From: an uncultured bacterium
GTDB taxonomy: Bacteria > Verrucomicrobiota > Kiritimatiellia > RFP12 > UBA1067
Assembly (NCBI GenBank): GCA_902779075.1
Contig: CACZAK010000083.1
Coordinates: 1-16,934 of the forward strand
Length of the DNA stretch: 16,934 nt
Direction of reading: 5' to 3'
The position numbers and the translations under genes are program-made. Within the stretch, counting starts at the first letter, position 1; each line of letters opens with the position of its first letter. The notes below the pieces were generated by a model. That model saw only the letters and a list, made by a program, of their open reading frames with translations, was not told the origin of the DNA and did not search any database. Shown here one piece after another: positions 15,601-16,934 of the stretch.

Positions 15601-16442
15601 CAGTTGCAGGGCAGGTGTTGGCGGTTGTTGCGGCGGCGGATGAAGAGCAGGCGGTCGAACGCCACCGCCGGGTTGAGGTCAATCATCAGCCGGCGTTTTA
15701 CGTCGTCCATGCGCACAAGCGCATGCTCGGCCGCTTCCATCTCCGCGTTCGACATGTCCTTTCCGGCGTCGACGGCGGCAAGGGTCTTGCGGACCTCCTC
15801 GATCCCGGAGAGAGCCTCGTTGACCTTCGCGGTGAGTTCGGGACTCTTCTCGCGGCGGTATGCGGCGAGACGATCGATGGCTTCCAGGGCACCACGCGCG
15901 CGGGATGCAATTTGCTCGGCGCGTTCGCGGCGGGAGAAGTCGCCCGCCTCCACCTTGAACGTGCAACTGCCTTTCCCCTTCGGAGCGGTCAACCCGCCCT
16001 TCGCCTCAAAGCGCACCGCGCCTTTCGGGACGGGCAGGATCACGCTGGACGGCGCATGCGCGCAGATGAAACGCCTGAACGATTCGCCGCCGACCCTCGC
16101 GACCTTCGAGCCGCCCCAGTTTACGCGGTTAGCCTCGATCTTGCCCCATCCGGCCTTCGGCGCGCGAAGTTCGAGCGTGGTCGCGTCCACGAGCGTGCCG
16201 TCCTTCATCACGAACACCGGCTCGCACCAGATGGCCTGGTCGTAGTCGTAGGTGTCCGGCCCGATGGTCGCGACGAGCTTGACCTCCTCGCGTCCCTCAA
16301 CGCCCTCCGACACGGCCACGGCCTTTTCGGCCCCGCGCACGACGGGCGTCTCAGCCGCCGCTGCAACGCCTGCGGATAGAATAATTAATCCACACACCCC
16401 CGCCACGGCAGGGACGACTCGGCAAAGTTCCAATTTTTTCAT
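12693..16442 (-). CDS. Secreted multidomain protein: coiled coil, beta-propeller, two CXXCH motifs, SUMF1-like domain
   Basis: A 1,249-residue exported protein. The start at 16442 is preferred over an in-frame ATG 36 bp upstream because a signal peptide (residues 1-30) begins there. Residues about 170-260 are charged and helical, probably coiled coil. About 265-700 has propeller-like blades (ADRLLFSGIG, PDGRIIFTC, MPDGRVMYLRWEY). CAGCH (728-732) and CVRCH (777-781) are c-type haem attachment motifs, with a planctomycete-type cytochrome-like helical segment between and after. About 975-1249 is a SUMF1/FGE-like domain (IPGGSFVMG, REITNREF, RLPTEAEWEWAARAG, GLYDMHGNVWEW, RRVVRGGSW). The paired cysteines of true formylglycine-generating enzymes are absent after RGGSW, so sulfatase activation is unlikely. 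From memory, such architectures in PVC bacteria are annotated as SUMF1/EgtB/PvdO proteins related to the hydrazine synthase alpha subunit. Residues about 301-313 come from an inserted palindromic element. Function is unknown; a periplasmic redox or surface-glycan role is a guess. Confidence 0.85.
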   Translation of the reverse strand: MKKLELCRVVPAVAGVCGLIILSAGVAAAAETPVVRGAEKAVAVSEGVEGREEVKLVATIGPDTYDYDQAIWCEPVFVMKDGTLVDATTLELRAPKAGWGKIEANRVNWGGSKVARVGGESFRRFICAHAPSSVILPVPKGAVRFEAKGGLTAPKGKGSCTFKVEAGDFSRRERAEQIASRARGALEAIDRLAAYRREKSPELTAKVNEALSGIEEVRKTLAAVDAGKDMSNAEMEAAEHALVRMDDVKRRLMIDLNPAVAFDRLLFIRRRNNRQHLPCNWQSNSMLPRDGHDNELCVLDIRGARGARALPGATEVLYKPAGGRPIIDVELHWNADRLLFSGIGASNAWHVMELDLATRKVRQVTRDNAGDINHYDPCYVPDGRIIFTCTALKYAVPCVWGDSPVANLFRCNADGSGMELLGNDQEHAWCPEIMPDGRVMYLRWEYTDIPHANSRILFTCNPDGTNQRAFYGSNSFWPNSMFYARPIPGKPTQFVAVLTGHHGLRRQGQLGLFDVTKGTEEGEGAIQLMPGYGKPVDPIVRDQLYNGTWPMNLHPFPLDDTTFLVARRNKGERNFSIYLIDRFDNELCLLREAGHDLCEPVPLMKTPVPHAQPDRIVPGATTAQVYIANIYEGPGLKNIPVGTVKNLRLYTYTFGFKNEGGLYGSIGLDGPWDMRRTLGTVPVNADGSAYFKVPANTPIAVQPLDAEGQSLQVMRSWFTARSGEYLSCAGCHEKQSFVARAPRVAANLPLEEIRPWRGPERNFEFAREVQPVLDAFCVRCHNEPDPPQEKLFGNFKWKPDLRGTSMVTNWHSRAHGRVWEKFGGKFSIPYFNLVRFVRHPGIESDIHLFEPMEWHAETTELMMMLDKGHHGVKLSEEARDRLITWIDFNTPYHGRWQTIVGKEALDREKLREERRALYTGVRQNHEDIETPAPVLKDTLSSKKKPKGGEPLKIAGWPFDPATKPAAPAPAIKLADGVEIALVAIPGGSFVMGRNEAKGPRDEHPAARVDVKPFQIGAREITNREFRQFDPSHDSRHETRHGYQFGVTGYDVNGDDLPAVRVNWNKAVAFCEWLSKKTGRTVRLPTEAEWEWAARAGSDKPFWWGGVDDDFAKYANLADISLSDYAGNPYEQDRVKARYGNTENLFDNWVPQAHNVNDGAFLQEKSGKWKPNPWGLYDMHGNVWEWTQSKYAPYPYAANDGRNAPGGDDRRVVRGGSWYSRPKLSTASFRRAYRPYAPVYDVGFRVVVEP
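15511..15536 (+). repeat. Variant palindromic element in frame inside the propeller gene
   Basis: It reads GGTAGG, stem GGCGCGCGC, loop CCC, stem GCGCGCGCC. Compared with the other copies, GT became CG in one arm and AC became CG in the other, so pairing is kept by compensatory change. It is translated on the minus strand as GARGARALP near residues 303-311, in a frame different from those in the MFS and GH2 genes. Confidence 0.85.
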
Positions 16443-16448
16443 GCCGAG

Positions 16449-16478
16449 ATTATAGCAAAAAAACGCGGCCCGTATCAA
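16449..16478 (-). promoter_or_regulatory. Strong sigma70 promoter predicting a leaderless mRNA for the propeller/SUMF1 gene
   Basis: On the minus strand, TTGATA (16473-16478), an 18-bp spacer with a T run and a perfect TATAAT (16449-16454). Six bases separate the -10 from ATG 16442, so the transcript should start at or within a base or two of the start codon. There is no Shine-Dalgarno sequence in this gap. Confidence 0.7.
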
Positions 16479-16501
16479 GCCACAATGCTTCCATCGTTTT
16501 G

Positions 16502-16552
16502 CGGAAATCGGTCTAAATCTCGTTTTTCAAGACACATTTAGACCGATTTCCG
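16502..16552. repeat. Perfect 17-bp inverted repeat upstream of the propeller/SUMF1 promoter
   Basis: Arms CGGAAATCGGTCTAAAT (16502-16518) and ATTTAGACCGATTTCCG (16536-16552) flank a 17-nt centre. It lies 23 bp upstream of the predicted -35 and 31 bp after the stop of the right-edge gene. No T run follows it on either strand, so an operator or RNA hairpin is more likely than a standard terminator. Confidence 0.85.
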
Positions 16553-16583
16553 TGCCGCGTCAGTCGGCACGCTAGTCTCGCGG

Positions 16584-16934
16584 CTAATCGGCCTTCACAA
16601 CTACGATGCGCGGGTTCTTCAGACGGAACGGCTTCACCACGAGCGTGTTTGCACCTGCCTTGCCGGACTTCGTGATGTCGAGCCGGTACGGCTTACCGAT
16701 GAAGCCGCCCGCATAGGCACCGTTCACCGTCACCGCCGCGCTCTTCTCGCCGCCCACATCGTCGCACGCGAGATACACGCGTTCGCCGGGCTTCAGCTCC
16801 GGCAGCGCGAACACGAGTTCCGTCGCCACGCTCTCCGCGAACGGGCTGCGCATGATCTTGGTGGCCGGGCCGAGCTTGCCCCACACGCCCTGTCCATAGC
16901 GGCAGATCTCAAGCGGCTTGACTGCCGCCTCGCC
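16584..16934 (-). CDS. C-terminal fragment of a probable secreted glycan-active protein (galactose-binding-like domain)
   Basis: The last 116 residues of a gene that begins beyond the right edge; no true start is in the window (a GTG at 16886 falls inside the domain and is not taken as one). The segment reads as a beta-sandwich: ATELVFALPELKPGERVYLACDDVG broken by strands, then TVNGAYAGGFIGKPYRLDITK and NTLVVKPFRLKNPRIVVVK. The pattern of a VNG turn, PYRLDIT and NTL-V is common in jelly-roll domains at the ends of GH2-, GH78- and GH106-like glycosidases. That suggests, but does not prove, a rhamnosidase- or galactosidase-type enzyme. It shares strand with the propeller/SUMF1 gene, 141 bp away, but the strong promoter in the gap implies separate transcription. 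Confidence 0.65.
   Translation of the reverse strand, partial: GEAAVKPLEICRYGQGVWGKLGPATKIMRSPFAESVATELVFALPELKPGERVYLACDDVGGEKSAAVTVNGAYAGGFIGKPYRLDITKSGKAGANTLVVKPFRLKNPRIVVVKAD

Overview
The window is about 17 kb of GC-rich bacterial DNA (my rough impression is a little over 60% G+C). It looks like a fragment of a glycan-degradation locus from a PVC-superphylum bacterium, most likely the Kiritimatiellota/Verrucomicrobiota branch. This is inferred from several gene types: a secreted LamG-plus-beta-helix protein with a PATR-type repeat, a fusion of a propeller, two CXXCH motifs and a SUMF1 domain, secreted GH2 and GH29 enzymes, and a XylR-type (LacI-like + AraC) regulator. No RNA gene, CRISPR array, transposase or phage gene was seen.

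Layout, left to right. Bases 1-3697 hold a minus-strand pair: a sugar-porter MFS transporter and, 14 bp downstream, a secreted GH2 glycosidase that runs off the left edge. A sigma70-like promoter lies upstream of the pair, next to a cluster of four TTAG-N3-CTAA dyads (3778-3870). Bases 3944-4968 are a recombination scar. It holds the C-terminal part of a GH36-type alpha-galactosidase plus an NPCBM domain, that gene's detached and frameshifted signal peptide, the last codons of a lost surface protein, and a 175-bp copy of the 5' end of the neighbouring fucosidase gene. Bases 5002-11041 hold a minus-strand operon: a 1,363-residue surface/passenger-like protein followed by a GH29 alpha-L-fucosidase. 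A 474-bp divergent regulatory region (11042-11515) carries three promoter candidates, a 21-bp-spaced direct repeat that fits an AraC-type operator, a GC-rich hairpin and a long imperfect dyad bounded by G8 and C11 tracts. The plus-strand XylR-like regulator (11516-12667) follows. A convergent 1,249-residue secreted propeller/CXXCH/SUMF1 protein (12693-16442) comes next, with a promoter placed so that its mRNA should be leaderless. The right edge holds the C-terminus of another minus-strand protein with a galactose-binding-like fold.

Inferred joint function: the regulator senses a sugar, the secreted GH2 and GH29 enzymes (once also a GH36) trim a galactose- and fucose-containing glycan, the surface protein binds glycan or cell surface, and the MFS porter imports the released sugar.

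The most unusual signal is a short GC-rich palindromic element (stem GGCGGTCGC, loop CCC, stem GCGACCGCC, preceded by GGTAGG). It lies in frame inside three different protein-coding genes, in three different reading frames and both orientations. One copy has changed both stem arms in a compensatory way. In the transporter it occurs as four tandem 36-bp units that take the place of the family's intracellular helical loop. This resembles the Rickettsia palindromic elements in behaviour, but in an unrelated lineage and with an unrelated sequence.
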